Numbered from the stretch's first letter, positions 1 to 15,006 are shown. The stretch is DNA of 64,000 nucleotides from Anolis sagrei (GCF_037176765.1 NC_090021.1:32604229-32668228), one strand, 5' to 3'. The notes: generated from the letters alone by a model not told the origin. Program-made: numbers and translations.

Positions 1-319
1 ATAGTATCCTGTGTCCCTAACCACTGATTGTGACGAGGTGACTGTACTCAACAATGTAGATGCTACAGCTGGACAGCAGAGTTTGGAACAGTTACTTTTT
101 GGTTTATTACAGAAAGTTGCTTGTACAGAATGTGGGGCTAGTAACTATATTCAGCATGACCATTAGCCATGCTGGCTGGGAGCTTCTGAGTTATAGTTCC
201 CTCTCTTAAAAGTAACTTTCCAAAAGCTATGCCTGGAAAGGAGTGTCCATGATATCTTTTGAGCATGAAGCCTGGGAGATGCTTTTTTCTTTCTTTCTTG
301 GAAGTACATTCAGTGCTAT

Positions 320-335
320 GGGGGGGGGGGGGGGG
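320..335 (+). repeat. G16 homopolymer
   Basis: Sixteen G in a row; length may be unreliable. Confidence 0.9.
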
Positions 336-1395
336 TGTTTGTGCCATCACGTCTTAGCACAGCAAAGACTGTGTTGTCTGTATTTTAGCTGCTGCATTTC
401 CTAAGTGAGAATCCCGACCTATGAATAGGAGTTGTTGTGAACAACACGTTAAACTAAGCAAGGCCTCAAGCCGTGCTCAGAATGGGATCCTTGATACCCT
501 TTGGAGCTGTGACTCTAAGCAGCTTTGGCTGCGATGACAGATGGAGAAGAGCAGGATGAGGGAAAGGAGGAAAAATAGAAACGCGCTTCACTCTCTCCCT
601 GCAGGGGAGATGCAAAAATGATTCCTTCTCCTGATGAGACGCAGGAGCAAAAGTACACTATGCATGATGAACCTGCGCTTATGCCTTCCTGTGTCCTTGT
701 CACATTGGAATCTGCTCAGTGGCAGAAGCTGTTGATCGGGAATTATTGCTTGTATCTGGGAAGCAGATTTGAAACAGCACTAGTGGTGTCCTTGAATGAC
801 TTGCCTTCAGAGTTTAGGAAAGTTACCTTTTTGGGGACTTTAGCCCCTAGAATTCCCCAATTCTAATTTTTTCTCAATCTCTTTTTTTCAATGTATATCA
901 GTCTTCAAAGGTTAAGAGAGTGTGGAATCTATTATACGGGGCTCATCCAAAACAATTTGTTTCTGGAGACAAAGGGTGCACCTACACAGTTGAATTAATA
1001 CAGTTTGACACCACTTCAACCACCATGGCTCACTGCCGTCGAATATTGGGAATGATAGTTTTATGGTCTTTATTTACTAAATTGTGCTCGTGCCTCATCG
1101 AACTACCGATCTCAAGATTCCATAGCATTAAGCTATGCCACTTAAAGTGCTGTCAAACGGCATTAAGTGTTAAGAAATGGGACATTAATTTATGATTATA
1201 GTCAGGAATAAATGAAATAATTTAATTTGTGAACTTACTAGTTAAGGTGGGGATCCTAGGACAGCGTTGTGTGGCATATACAATGTGGTTTCCAAGAAAG
1301 AAAGCTGACCTTAACCCCAATTATTTTAGTCAGATTTTAAGAGTTTTAATGGATTTAATATGAGTGAATTGTATTATGTCACATATAGTTAAGCT

Positions 1396-1497
1396 GTTTT
1401 TTTAATTTGTTATATATTTCACTGGCATCAAATGTTTGCCACTGCATTTTATATTTTTGTAAGCCACCCTGAGTCCCCTTGGGGAGATAAATAAAGC

Positions 1498-1536
<39 letters not shown>
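1396..1536 (+). mobile_element. L2-type tail with (ATT)n
   Basis: TTTTGTAAGCCACCCTGAGTC and GGGGAGATAAATAAAG run into an ATT microsatellite at 1498-1536. Confidence 0.75.
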
Positions 1537-1540
<4 letters not shown>

Positions 1541-1564
1541 CCTGAGGCAATAATAATATTTCTG

Positions 1565-2048
1565 TAGTGGCCGCAGTGGCGCAATCAGTTAAACCCTTGT
1601 GCTGCTGAACTGCTGACCTGAAGGTTGGCTGAACTGCTGATCTGAAGGTCGGCAGTTCGAATCTGTGAGACAGGGTGAGCTCCTGACTGTTATCTCCAGT
1701 TCCTTCCAACCTAGCAGTTCGAAAACATGCAAATGTGAGTAGATAAATAGGTACCGTTTCGGCGGGAAAAGACCAAGAGAGGTTCCAAGCAATCTTTCCG
1801 GGGACACAACCAGGAGGTGACAGAGCAGGCTCCTTGGCTTGAAGATGGAGAAAGCACTTCTTCAGAGCCAGAGATGAGCACTGCCTCCAGAAGCTGGAAA
1901 TGAAATGAGAAGCCTCTGCCTTTGTTTGTGTTTGTGTGTCTCATTGTATGTGATTATAAATACATTGAATGTTTGCCTATGTATGTAAATGCTGTAAGAA
2001 GGGCGGAATATAATTAGTGTAATAATAAGAATAAGAATAAAAATTAGA
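1565..2048 (+). mobile_element. Composite tRNA SINE with L2-like tail
   Basis: tRNA-like head (GGCGCAATCAGTTAAACC, CGGCAGTTCGAATC) with a short internal duplication around GCTGAACTGCTGA. The body ends in GTAAGAAGGGCGGAATATAA and an AAT-rich tail. Confidence 0.75.
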
Positions 2049-2840
2049 ATACTTTATTTGTAACCCATCGTATCTCCCCAGGGGGGCTCATATCATCTTT
2101 TCTGAAGGTAGGCTGAACCGTGCCCCAAACATTAATCCTATTAATCCTGGTTCTATGTATGTTTGATCTATGCTGGTTCTAAAAATGGCATGAGTTTCCC
2201 CCTATTTATTAGTTCTAGTTTTTGAGATATAGAGTATATGCCATTTACCAGTCTTAATCTGCTCACCCATAGAAAATAATGATAACAAAGAAACTAGAGC
2301 TGACGTGGTCTATTCAATGCCATTTTCAAAATCAGTGCCCCAAATATCTCCAGGAAGCCAAGACACTAAGAATATTTTTGTTGGGCTGTGCTATAGATGA
2401 CTCCCTTGTGACTCCCTTGTACAACTAGCCTAGAATGCAACAATTTGATGGTTAGCAAGGGCAATCAACAAGAAGCATATGACTGCCTTATTGAAACAGC
2501 CACTCTATTGTTCACTCTGCTGCTTTGAAAAAGTCTCTAAGTAATGGATGCTGAAAAATTCTGAATGTTAAGGGGCTGGAATATCTAGAGGACTATGATC
2601 TTTTTTTTTTGCCCCTTCCATTGAGGATCTTCTGTAACCCCCAATAATGTTCATGTTTAAATCAAATATAAAAGCATAAACACTACAACAGACTAGACAT
2701 AGCTACAGCACAGATTTCCCACAATTTTGCACATCCAAGAAGGCTTGCAGAGAAATTCAAGACATACATTCCCCACTCAGCACAGAAAATGTAAGATACT
2801 ATCTTCCCATCCAACTTGAAAACACCACCTCTATTATATG

Positions 2841-3408
2841 TTTGACAAGGCTTTCATGGCTGGAATCACTGGGTTGCGGTGAGTTTTCCAGGCTGTATGA
2901 CAGTGTTCCAGAAGCATTTTCTCCTAACGCTTCGTCCACATCTATGGAGGGTATCCTCAGAGGTTGTGAGGTCTGTTGGAAACTAGACAAGTGGGGTTTA
3001 ATATCTGTGGAATGTCCAGGGTGGGAGAAAGAACTGTTTGAGGCAAGTGTGAATGTTTCAATTGGCCAACTTGATTAGCATTGAATAATAATAATATTAT
3101 AATAAACTTTATTTATACCCTGCCACCATCTCCCCCAATGGGGACTCGGAGCAGCTTACATGGGGCCAAGCCTGAACAACAAATTACAATACAAAAATAC
3201 AAATTGCAATAAAATAAACAACATAGCAATAAAGTATAAAACATCAAAGCATATGAACAATATACACAAAACATAGAAACCAATCATAATGACAGCTTCA
3301 AAGCCTGGCTGCTTCCTGTCTCTGAGGATGCCTGCCATAGATGTGGATGAAACATGGGGAGAGAATGCTTCTGAAACATGGCCAGACAGCCCAGAAAACT
3401 CACAGCAA
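2841..3408. repeat. Foldback repeat split by an L2-type tail
   Basis: The plus arm (2841-3085) reads GGCTTTCATGGCTGGAATCA onward; a reversed arm (about 3310-3408) ends CAGAAAACTCACAGCAACCC. The reversed L2-type tail TTTATTTATACCCTGCCACC (3092-3290) sits between. The family recurs at 5933 and 63314. Confidence 0.7.
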
Positions 3409-3929
3409 CCCACCTCTATTATATTTGTGTAATTATGCAGTCATCCAATGCTGGATTAAGCGGGGGAAACAATGTGGAAAACATTTTCTCTCTCTCTGTC
3501 ATTCTGCTAAATAAACGTGTATATGCCATTTTCCCCGTGTTTTCTTGTATATCTACAGGACTGGAACTTGTGATTTCACATAACCACATCCAACAAACTA
3601 TGTCCTTTTAAGGATTTTTTACATCCACCAGATGATTCTATGTTACGCTTCCATTTGAAGTTCCTGTAGAGTGGCCCTGGCCTAAAGGACCTAGCAAATT
3701 CCTTCATAGGATATCTCTAGAAATTTTCTAGGTCTTCCAGGAGGTGTCTATAGTAATTTGGGAGATAATTTGTTTATTTCAATAGGACTTGCTATGACCC
3801 ACGATCTCTTTTTTCCATGGAAGATAGATACAAAACCCTCAATGACTGGATGCGACAGCAACTTTCAGAAAAATAATTCTCGGCTCCAAATAATTCGTTC
3901 AGCTTTCTCTTCCTCCCTTATTTTCTTAG

Positions 3930-4004
3930 GTTAATGGAATCGGCAAAAGAAATGACCAGGGAATCATTACCTATCAAATGCCTTGAAGCAGTTATCCTGG
4001 GGAT
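3930..4004 (+). CDS. VASH2: VASH2 exon carrying the catalytic cysteine
   Basis: The 75-bp exon sits between acceptor TTTTCTTAG and donor GGAT|GTATCC. It encodes (G)LMESAKEMTRESLPIKCLEAVILG(M/I). The first base completes a codon from the previous exon, which is upstream of the window. The last two bases (AT) join A of the next exon to make Ile, giving LGIYLTNG. The Cys codon at 3979-3981 is the nucleophile of vasohibins. Confidence 0.93.
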
Positions 4005-7000
4005 GTATCCTTTTATGTATACGATTGTTGTTAAGTCTCTTAAAAGGTTACTGAAGTGGTAACTGAATGCTTAGTAATACTAGTCAAAGGTAAGTTGACG
4101 TACAAATGTTGATTGCTGGAAGTGGGACTCTTTTTCCATACACACTTTGAAAACAATGTAAGGAAACTTTATGTCAATCCATAGTCTTTTCAAAAATGTC
4201 AACACATTTTTCTAAAAAAAATAACATAGCAGGAAAGCAAGAATTAAGATCAGATGTTTATTTTCTTACATATATTATTCTGAAAAGTGTGACTCTGTGT
4301 GAGTATGTCTACCTTCAAATCACTTATTTATTTACTTATGGTGACCCCATGACTTCCATAGGGTTTTCTTAGGCAAGGAATAGGCATCTGTCAGGGGTGA
4401 TTTGAATGCAATATTCCTGCTTCTTGGTAGTATGGGGTTAGACTGGATGGCCCATGAGGTCTCTTCCAACTCTTTGATTCTATGATTCTATGAATACCCA
4501 GATGTAGTTTTGCTAGTTCCTTGCTTTGAAATACAGACTTCAGCACTTGGTATTCATTGGTGGGTTCCCATTCAGTACTAACCAGTGCTGACCCTACTTA
4601 GGTTCCAAGATCAGACAAGGCCTGGTGCTTTGTGTCTTGAACAAAAGAGAAAAGTGGGGTATAAATAAACATCATCATCGTCATCACCATCATCGAGTAC
4701 TTGGCAACCATCCTTTAATAAAGTTTACTTTCATTAATTTTATATGACTGGCTTTATGTAACTGTGTTTTTGATTTTGTATGTTGATGTATTGCATTTTA
4801 TGTGTTGTATGGCACCATCATGTACTTGAACTTGTTGAGTCGTTCTTCTCCATGGCTCCAAATGGTGAAGGTGTCATTCACATATCTGAACCTTATAGTG
4901 GGCTTTTTGTTGCTGTTCCAGTACTGTTTAACTTCAATTCTCAAACATGATCTAGTGCCTTTAGTGGATTTCACTTTTCGGGCAATACTTAATCAAACTA
5001 GGCATTGCTGGCATATTAAAAGCCTGAAAGTGTGTTTGAAAGCCCCATCTCTCTTCTAGTATAGGCATTGCTCATCTGAAAAAGTGTGCTTTCACCACAG
5101 GGGACTAGGCCAGTGGTTATTTACAATCCAGCCAGCAATCAAAAAGACAGCTTTCTGAATGTTGAAACCATAACTGAGCTTCTTAAGCCCGATTCCTACT
5201 CTGGAATATAATATGGGTCATGCTAACTTCTGTGAACTGGCAGGTTTTGGTGTTTTTTGCATTTAGGACAGACCCAATCCAAAAAAATAAAATTTAGTTA
5301 ATGAACTTCCCTAGTGTGGAGCAGATTAGTGAGAAGTCATTTTAATTGGGTTGCTTGACAGCTCGCACTGCCAGCTTTAGCAAGTTTTTAAAAAAAAATC
5401 ATTTCTGTAATCTGTATGTCATATTATATTTTACTGCACTCTCTTTTTGGTCTAGATGCCTCTGAAATATAGCTTTATGACTTTAGGAAATTCACTGAAC
5501 TGTTCAAGGCTGTGTTAGTAGAGGAAGACATTATCAGAGCTTAACATAAGCATTCCTTATGGAGATTTGTTGGGTTTTTTTGCTGTCAAGTCAGCTTCTA
5601 CTTAAGGCACATCTGTGAATGAGAGATTGAGGCACCATACATGCCTATAAATCTAAAATATCTTAATCGGGGTAGGATTTTTTAAAAGCATGTGAGCCTA
5701 TACCCACTCACCTGGGAGTAAGGGTGCATCTACACAGTAGAATTAATGTCATTTGATACCACTTTAACTGCCATGGTTCATGTAGTTTTACAAGCTTTTT
5801 AGCCTCTTCTGCCAAAGAGTGCTGGTGTCTTACCAGATTACATTTCCCCAGATGCAATAGCATTGAGCCATGATAGTAAGTGGTGTCAGCATCCTGAGTT
5901 TCCATTTACAGTAATTGAATATATTTCTGAATTAGGTTCTTGTGGGTTTTTTTGGGCTATATGGCCATGTTCTAGAGGCATTTTCTCCTAACGTTTCACC
6001 TGCATCTATGGCAAGCATCCTCAGAGGTAGTGGCCTCTGAGGTGACCTCACTACCTCTGAGGATGCTTGCCATAGATGCAGGCGAAATGTCAGGAGAAAA
6101 TGCCTCTAGAACATGGCCATATAGCCCGAAAAAACCCACAAGAACCTAGTGATTCCAGCCATGAAAGCCTTCGACAATACATATTTCTGAATTGTTATGC
6201 ATAGGATTGCACTGTCAGATGATTCACCTTTAAAGAATGATTCCATGCTGCATCTCATACATGCAATATTGAGATGTGCTTTCCATGTTGCGATGATGCC
6301 TGTTGTACAGCTTTTAAAAATACACAGGTGCATGTTCCTAGAAAAGAAAAGGAATGTCCTAAAGCAACTGGCTTGCATTTGGTTACAGAGCTTCATATGT
6401 CAGGTTTCCTTCCCCAGCCCTTGTTTCTGTGGAATGTGATAGTATGCAAGGCTTTCCTCTAACGGACTTTTTCTCTCCCTCTTAGCGCTAATGAGATTAA
6501 ATTGCAGTGCCTTAGTGACCTGTGGCAGAGGAGGGCAGCTGGGAACAGGGAACAGCTGTATAAGCTTATCAGAGAGCATCAAAGGAAGTTACAACTCTTT
6601 TGTATTTCGGGGAGCAATTCAATTTCACTGCATGAAAATATTGATAGAAGCTAACAAAAGGGATGGAAGACCTTGGAGTCAGTTACATAGAAAAGAAACA
6701 CAATAGACATTGAGCAGTAGCTGTGATTTGGGTTTTACATTAACTTATCTTAATGTTCCTCAAAGAACTGCAGCTGCTACTTGAAAAACTAAACTGCAAG
6801 GAGGCATACTAGTTTTATTAAATTATTGCTTGGGTACCCAGTGTTATTTTTAAAAAGTCATTTTTTATTTTACAAAATGCATAAGATTGTGGGTGAACTA
6901 CAGCTCACATCATGCCAGGTTAACCCCCTGAAGCTCCATCAATAGTTAAAGTTTGTCATGTTGGGTAAGTTTGCTCTAGATATATAATTGGTGGAGTTCA

Positions 7001-10000
7001 GTGTTATCTCTGACTGAAGGATAAACTACTGCTCCCACCATGGTGGGTCATTCCCCTCAAATCCCTCCAGTAGGTTCAGTTGGTCATAGGGGTTCTTTGT
7101 GCCAAGTTTGGTCCAGATCCATCACTGGTGGTGGTCACAGTGTCTCCGGATGTAAGTAAATTACAACTTCCAAAAATGAAGATCTGTTTCCCCCAAACTC
7201 CTCCAGTATTTTCAGTTGATTATGGTGGTTCTGTGTGCCAAATTAGGTCCAGGGCCATTGTTGGTGGGATCCAAAGTGCTGTTTGATTGCAGGTGAACTA
7301 TAAATCCCAGTACCTACAATGGCTATAAATCAAGGTGAATTCCCCCAAACCTCGCCAGTATTTTTCTTAAGTTATGGGCGTTCTGTGTGCCAAATGTGGC
7401 CCAGGTCCATTGTCAGTAGGGGGTCACAGTGCTCTGACTTGATGCAGGGTAAACTACAATTTACATCATGTGGAGTCAATCCCCCAAATTCCTCCAGTAT
7501 GTTTAGTTGCTGATTAGTTCTGCTCTGTTTATTGTGCAGACAGAGTTGAAAAGAATAGGAAAGGCTTAAGGGAGAGGCACTGGGCAGGATCTTGCAAATT
7601 CCACACCAATGGAGAGAATAAGAAACATTGGGATGTCTGTGGTGGAGGAAACACATACAATCTAGGATGAAATTGTCCCTGAATTCTTGTTGAAGAGTTG
7701 ATTGCTGAAGGTGGAGAGCGATAATTTTGGAAAGCATTATAGTTAGATTTGTTTGATGTTATTACTTTACAATTTAATACATTGTTAAATTCTTTTTTAC
7801 TATCGTGCTCATCATAGGAAACGTTTCCTTCCCTTGCAAATCTTCATGTGTCGTTGCCTTGACTTCAGCCTTGCCAGATATTTAACTAATGGGCAGCCTT
7901 CCGTGGAACGATTCCCAATCAGCTTTAAATCCCATTTCTCAGGGAACAATTTTCATCATGTGGTGCTTGGAATTTATTTCAATGGCCGATACGGATCGCT
8001 GGGCATGAGCCGAAGATCAGAGTTGATGGACAAACCGTTGATCTACCGAACTCTCAGTGACCTCATCTTTGAATTTGAAGAGTCTTATAAAAGGTACTTG
8101 CACTCGGTGAAGAAAGTGAAAATTGGATTGTACGTCCCTCATGAGCCACACAGCTTTCAGCCCATCGAGTGGAGGCAGTTGGTGCTCAACATGTCAAAGA
8201 TGATGCGCTCTGAGATCAGGAAGGAGTTGGAGAAATATGCCAGGGATATGAGAATGAAGGTATGTTTCATTTATTTGATGGGATGTGGAGAGTCCTAGTT
8301 AAATCATGTCATGTACAGTTGGCTCTTCAGATTTGTGAGTTTGACTTTCATAGTTATGGTTATTCACAAATTTGATTTAAATGTTCTCTCCGGAAATCCC
8401 CTAGGTCAGAGCTTTCTGTACTGTGTGTCAGGACACACTAATGTGTTGCCTGTAGTCCCTAGGTGTGTTGTGTGAAAAATGCCCGCACCCCACAAAGAAA
8501 GGCTGGTGCTGTTCAAGTGTAGGTACTGTTATAACTTTTATAATTTGCACAGTTAGTTGATTGAGTTGCAGTAATTGGCACTAACATAGGTAAGTTTCTA
8601 ATTAAGAAAAAAATCTGTTGAGAATTATGGTTGTGATGAACCACATGGAGCGGCTCTAGAGAAAACTACACAAGAATCATAAGTACATAAGTGCTATGGA
8701 AAAAATTCAAACTCCATTTGTACAGCAAAAATTATATGATACACACACATTGCCAGTAAATTTGAATCACCGTGTCGTAAAAAGATGCATGTCTAAAAAG
8801 CATGTCACCACCATGAAAAGTTTAGAAACCTCTGCTGTAGGGCTTCCCATGCAATTCTGTATTCAGTTTCCACTGGACATTGACTCTATTGAGTTTTGCT
8901 AGACCTAGATTCCCATAGAGAACACCAAGGTCTTCAAGTGTGGTTCTGTAATTAGTGCCTGGCAGGCATTAACCATAGAGTCATACTAGAGGACTTACCC
9001 TAGAAAGATGTTCTCTCAGGTTAAACACCGTTTTCCACAGAGGTCATACCTTAGAGCCACACCTTGTAGGCTCTATGGACCTTGCCAGATGGACTTCTGG
9101 CTCCATTTCTGTGTGCTGTGGAAGTGGCCTTATGCCATGTGATGACCTCTGTGGGACTCCCGTGGGGCTCTATTTCCAAAGTGCATGGAAATGGAGCCAG
9201 AAGTCTATCTGATGCGGTCCATATAGTCATGGTACTCTGCTACTAGGTGTGGCTCTAAGGTATGACCTATGAGAGCCTTGTATACGGGACTGTCCAGCTC
9301 TATGGAAAATGGTGTTGATCTCCACAGGGTTTGTTTACTTTCTGTCTCACTCTCAGGTAAGGCAAAGGCTAAGCAGGTGGCAACAGTAGTGTTGGGGGAT
9401 TAGGCAGGGAGTGGTGTTGATCTTTGGAAGAGATGCAGTTATAGGAGTGGCAGCAGCAGATTAGCATCATACCTAGTTCCAACTGTCCCAGTTTAGCATA
9501 TTAATCCTCTATCATCCTACTTTTTCAAGTGTCCCAGTTACACTCTCTTTCTCACTTTCTTCATTTGTCCTTAGTTTACTTCAGTTGGTGTAAACTTATT
9601 ACAAAACGTACAAATACTTCACACTCTGTTAATTCAGCAGTAAGGAGAGGAAGAGGTGAGTCTTATTTTCCCCAGTAGGTTCAGGTGAAAACAAGCCTCC
9701 CCTAAATTGCATATGATGCCTCATTGTTCTGGCCCACCTGGAATGATGGGGGAACTATGTAAAGATGCTTTTGACAGACTATAGTTCAGTGTTTAGTACA
9801 GTTCTCCCACATAGACTGGTGTTTACATTTATGGATCTAGGACTGACATATTCAATCTGTTCCTGGATTATGGACTTCTTTTCTGGATGTTCCCAGAGGG
9901 TTAGATTAGGTAATCATACCTCGTCAGCTCTCACTCTCAACACTGGGACACCACAGGGCTATGTGCTGAGTCCTCTGCTTTACACTTTGTACACCTATGA

Positions 10001-13000
10001 TTGTACCCCTGTCCACCATAGCAATATCATTACCAAATTCGCAGATGATACAACCATGGTGGGGCTTATCTCTGAAGGAGATGAATCTGCCTGTTGGGAT
10101 GAGGTGGATCGACTGCTCTCGTGGTACAGGGACAATTAACTGGTTCTTAACATCAATAAGACCAAGATACTTATAGTGGACTATAGAATGAACAGACCAG
10201 AAATCCAGCCCTTGGTCATAAATGGAGACCAAGTGGAGCAAGTGGCCAGTTTTAAGTACCTAAGTGTCACTGTGAAGGAGGATCTGACTTGGGGGCACTC
10301 ATATGGTGGTGTTGGTGAAGAAGGCCCAGCAGAGATGGTACTACCTGAGACTTCTAAAGAACCAACAACTGAATGAAAAACCACTGGTAGCTTTCTAGCG
10401 CTGTGCTATAGAGAGTATAATAACCTACTGCATCTGCACATGGTTTGGTAACTGCACAGTGGCAGATAGGAAGGCGCTCCAAAGGGTCACCACTTTTGCA
10501 CAGGGAATCATTGGTTGCCCTTTTTGTAAGAACTTTGGAGGGATAGGTATGTTGTTTTGTGGCGCGTGCTAGGGAAGGCATTTAATTTCATTGTGCAATA
10601 GCACAATTAGAATAAAATGATTCAATTCAGTTGGATTACTTCTGCCATCTTGACTGTCTTCTAATGTTGCTTTGGCATGCTTGTCCCAGTTTTCATTTGG
10701 AAATGTTACTTTTTTGGACTACAGTAAAACTTGTAGAATCCCCCAACCCTCTTTTCTTCAGGGAATTCTGGAAGCCATTCTGCAATATACAAGTATGGAT
10801 TCTAAGTATTCAAAACATTACTGTGGAGGTTTATAAAATGCAAATATTTCATGACTTATTGTAAGGCTCGTCAACCATGCATTATATCTTTTATCTGGAA
10901 AATGAAAGCCATTACAAAGGAAAACTTTTCTTATCTAACTAATTGTCCTCTTGCAGATTTTGAAGCCCGCAAGTGCCCATTCACCAGTCAAGCAGAGGTC
11001 ACGAGGAAAGTCCTTGTCTCCCCGCAGAAGACAAGCCAGTCCTCAGAGGCGGGCCTGCCGAAGAGACAAGTCGTAAGTACAGTTAGGCAGAGCTGTGGAT
11101 GCATAGCTCACACCAGCTCTGATATGTCAGATTCTGTTCCCATCTAGAGGTGAAATTGGAGTCCTTGGAAATTTATGTGGGTTCCTTTAAAGAAGAGTAA
11201 GCAAAAACTGCATGATTGATTCCTTTCATGACTATACTTGACTCTCCAGATTTGGTGTTTTAACTTTTGGGGATTTTATTATTATCTCTAGATCCTCCCA
11301 TGTGACTGTATGACCAACTTCCACTGTAGTTGTGCTGGAAGACCTAGAGACTCCTAGAGAGAGATTCCTCTAGAAATCCCCAAGTTAGGCTTGCACAACT
11401 TGTGGCCCTCCAGATATTTGGACCTCCAACTCCCAGAAGCTCTAGCCAGCTTGTCCAATGGCCAAGAATTCTGGGAGTTGAAGTTCAAAACACCTGGAGC
11501 GCTGCAAGTAGTGCAGATCTGCCATAGGTCATCCAGTACAACTGTAGGCTCAACTGCAGGCAGAGATCTATATAAATAAAAGTCAATGTATGTATATGGA
11601 TTTATTCCACCAAGGATGTTGCTAGGTGAAGTGACCCTCTGGGAAAGAAAGGTGGCATATATGTATGGAAAGAAGGAAGGAGGGAGGGAGGGGACGAGCT
11701 TCCATGAGAGCCATGGAGAGATTGTGAGGTTGGTCCTCTCAGAGTTGGAGAAGGAAAAAGGATGAGTGAGTGAGAAAGGGAGGGAGGGAGGGAGGGAGGG
11801 AGGGAGGGAGGGAGGGAGGAGAAGGAAGGGAGGAAGGGAATAGAGAAATAAGTAAGAGAGGGTTGGGGTGGGAAGGAAAGAAGAGAAAGGGAAAGGGAAA
11901 ATGTATGAAGAGGCATTTATTTATCATATCAGAAGCAAACCAAGGGTACAGTTGTAATGTAGTTTAAAAAAATACAAAGTTTAAAAACTTGGCATTATAT
12001 TAAATGTCATTTGACCAGTAGCTGGCCACTTGGAGTGCCTCCGGTGTTGCTATAATGAGATCCTCCATTGTTCATGTGGCAGGGGTCAGACTGCATTGTA
12101 ATAGATGGTCTGAGGTTTGCTCTTCTCCACACTTGCATGTGTGGCGGAGGCAAGGAAAGAGAAAGAAGGGATAGAAACAGCAGCAACCTCTCTGACATAT
12201 TAGGGCAATGCCAGTATGTATGCTAGTTGAGCATCAAGTTGCACTGGAGGACCACTGGTTTCTACGATTAGGAAAGATTTCCCAAACCTGAAAACAAACT
12301 ATTTTTTGTACATTATTGAAGACAAAATGACTGATTGGCTGTACCGCAAAGTGGTTCATATGGTTAAATGATTGACTCTACTACAAAGTTATTTAAATGA
12401 AATTCTGATTAAGTGTAGCATAGATTTTTAAAGCAAGAGACTGTATCCAACAATAGACTTTGCTTTCTTGACTTTTTTAGGCAGAAACTGAGTCCAATTC
12501 GGCTGACTGAAGTTTTCAGGTATCAAGTGTCCACATATGTTTCCATAGTGAGAATATTCATAGGCTTGGCAAAGAGTGTGGTATATAAGAAATAGTTATT
12601 GCTAAAATAAGAAACACAGGCCAGTGTGTCTGGAAGTCTTTACACTTATTGTAGACCTAGATGGAGACATGCCACTGGCATTTGGCATCACTAGGCATCT
12701 GTTTTTTTAAAATAGGTTTTAGAGCAACAATGAGAATAACATTGCATGTGGCCACAAGAGTATACGTCAGTGTAGGTGGGAGCCCCCGGTGGCAAAATGG
12801 GTTAATCCCTTGTTTGAATCTGGGGAGTGAGGTGAGCTCCCATCTGTCAGCTCCAACTTCTCATGCAGAGACATGAGATAAGCCTCCCACAGGATGTTAA
12901 AATATCTGGGCATCCCCTGGGCAAAGTTTCTTTGCAGATGGTCAATTTTCTCACACCAGAAGCGACTTGCAGCTTCTCAAGTCACTCCTGACATTAAAAA

Positions 13001-14969
13001 AAAGTCAAGGTCTCTTTGCTTTTTCTTAACTATTATACATATTCATGATCTGAAATTTTAGTCAAACCATCTATTCTGAAAACCTGGGCTGACTTGTCCA
13101 TAAATCAATATAAGTATGCACTCTATCAAAAAAAGAAAGAAAGAAAGAAAAAGAACCAATCCTTTCTGTGGGTAGAGTGGTGAAAGGCAAAAACTAATCC
13201 ATCCAGGAGAACCTAAAAGAAGCACTCACCCCTTTTATTCTCTCCATTGTGGTGTTGCTTCTGATCTATTTTAATGCCTGGGCAAGAAAATGGTGAAAAT
13301 GGTGCTTTCCTTTCTCTCTGGAATGAAGCTTGACTTATCCACAAGTGATATAAAAATCCACAATTGTGGCCCACAAACTTGCCCTTGACTTATGCATGAG
13401 GTCGACTTCTCATTAGTATATATGGTACTAAGGGTGTCACCAGGATATCGTTCTAAATATATCTACTTCAGCAATCATAGCAGCTGCTGAATGCATCACA
13501 AGTTTCCATTTTACACATTAATTCATACTACAGACGCATCAGAACATTCCTGGAGGCTGCTTGGTTGGAGTTCCTGCCTCCGTGTCGTGTTTGGATAATT
13601 ATAGTTGTCAGAGGTTGGTTGTGAATCTCTGTGTAACTCTGCCCTGCTTCATTGCACTTCTTTGGGGGATATTTTAATCTTTGTGTTTCCCTATCTGTGT
13701 CCACAGTTGCTAGGGTGGCACAAGTGTCTGGGGGTGGGGAGTATCTCTTTGACCAAGGCATGTCAACTAAGCAGCCCTTTTGAGCATCAGACAACTGCTG
13801 AGCAAACACCAGCTGCAGAGTATGGGGTGTGTGTGCCTTCAAGTTCCCTGTCATAAGGCTTTCTTAGAGTGCATTTGCACTGTAGAATCAATCCAGTTTG
13901 ATGCCACTTTAACTACCACTTTAGCTCAATTCTTTGGAATCCTGGGAGTTGTAGCTTTAAAAGGGGGTTTACAAGGGCTTGAACTTTCTCTGCCAACAAG
14001 TGCCAGTGCCTCACCAAACTGTAACTTCCATGACTTCATTGCATTCAACCATGACTGTTAAAAATGATCTCAAGCTTCATTAATTCCACGGTGCAAATGC
14101 GCCCTTAGGCAAGGGTGGTTTGGATATTTCTTTTATCTAAAATATAGGCTACAGCACTTAGTATCCATTGATGGCCTCAAGAACTGACTCTGCTTAGTTT
14201 CCAAGATGAGACAGGATTGGATGCTTATAGCTCTAATCGGTTCTGGCCCAGGTTACCTGTCCAAACATATCTCTCCTTATGAATCAGCTAGGAACTTAAG
14301 ATCTTCTGGGAAGGCCCTGCTCTCAATCCCGCCTTCGTCGCAGGTGAGAGAGAGGGCCTTCTCAGTGGTGGTCCCTCAGTTATGGGACTCCCTCCCCAGG
14401 GATATTAGATTGGCCCCCTTCCTACTGACATTTCGAAAAAAAAGTAAAATCCTGGCTCTTTGAACAAGCCTTTGGAAACGCAGCGTAATAGGTGAATACA
14501 GAACCAGGAAAGAGTGAACATGGAATGGCTTAGACAATGCTTTTGGAATATGAGTTACCAGGAAGTCACTGGTGATTATATGTTTTTAATGATTTTTACA
14601 TGGTTTTTATAATGTGTGCTAAATGTTTTTAATTGTGTTTTATGACTATTGTGGCATTGAATTGCTGCCAATTTGTAAGCCACCTTGAGTTGCCTTTGGG
14701 CTGAGAAAGGCAGCATAGAAATACTGTAAGTAAGTAAGTAAGTAAGTAAGTTAGTAAGTAAGTAAATAAATAGTCAGTGTATGTAGTTTAACTGCATTGG
14801 ACTGCATTATATGGGTCTACATTGGCCACATAATGCAGGTTCAGACTGTATTATATGGAAGTGTGGATCCAGCCTTAGATGTTGATTGAGTCTAAGTCAA
14901 GAGGTTTATGGAGAAGTAAACCAGTATATGTGCTTGGGTTTTCATTGCCTTAGTCGGACCAGGAATAAT

Positions 14970-15006
<37 letters not shown>

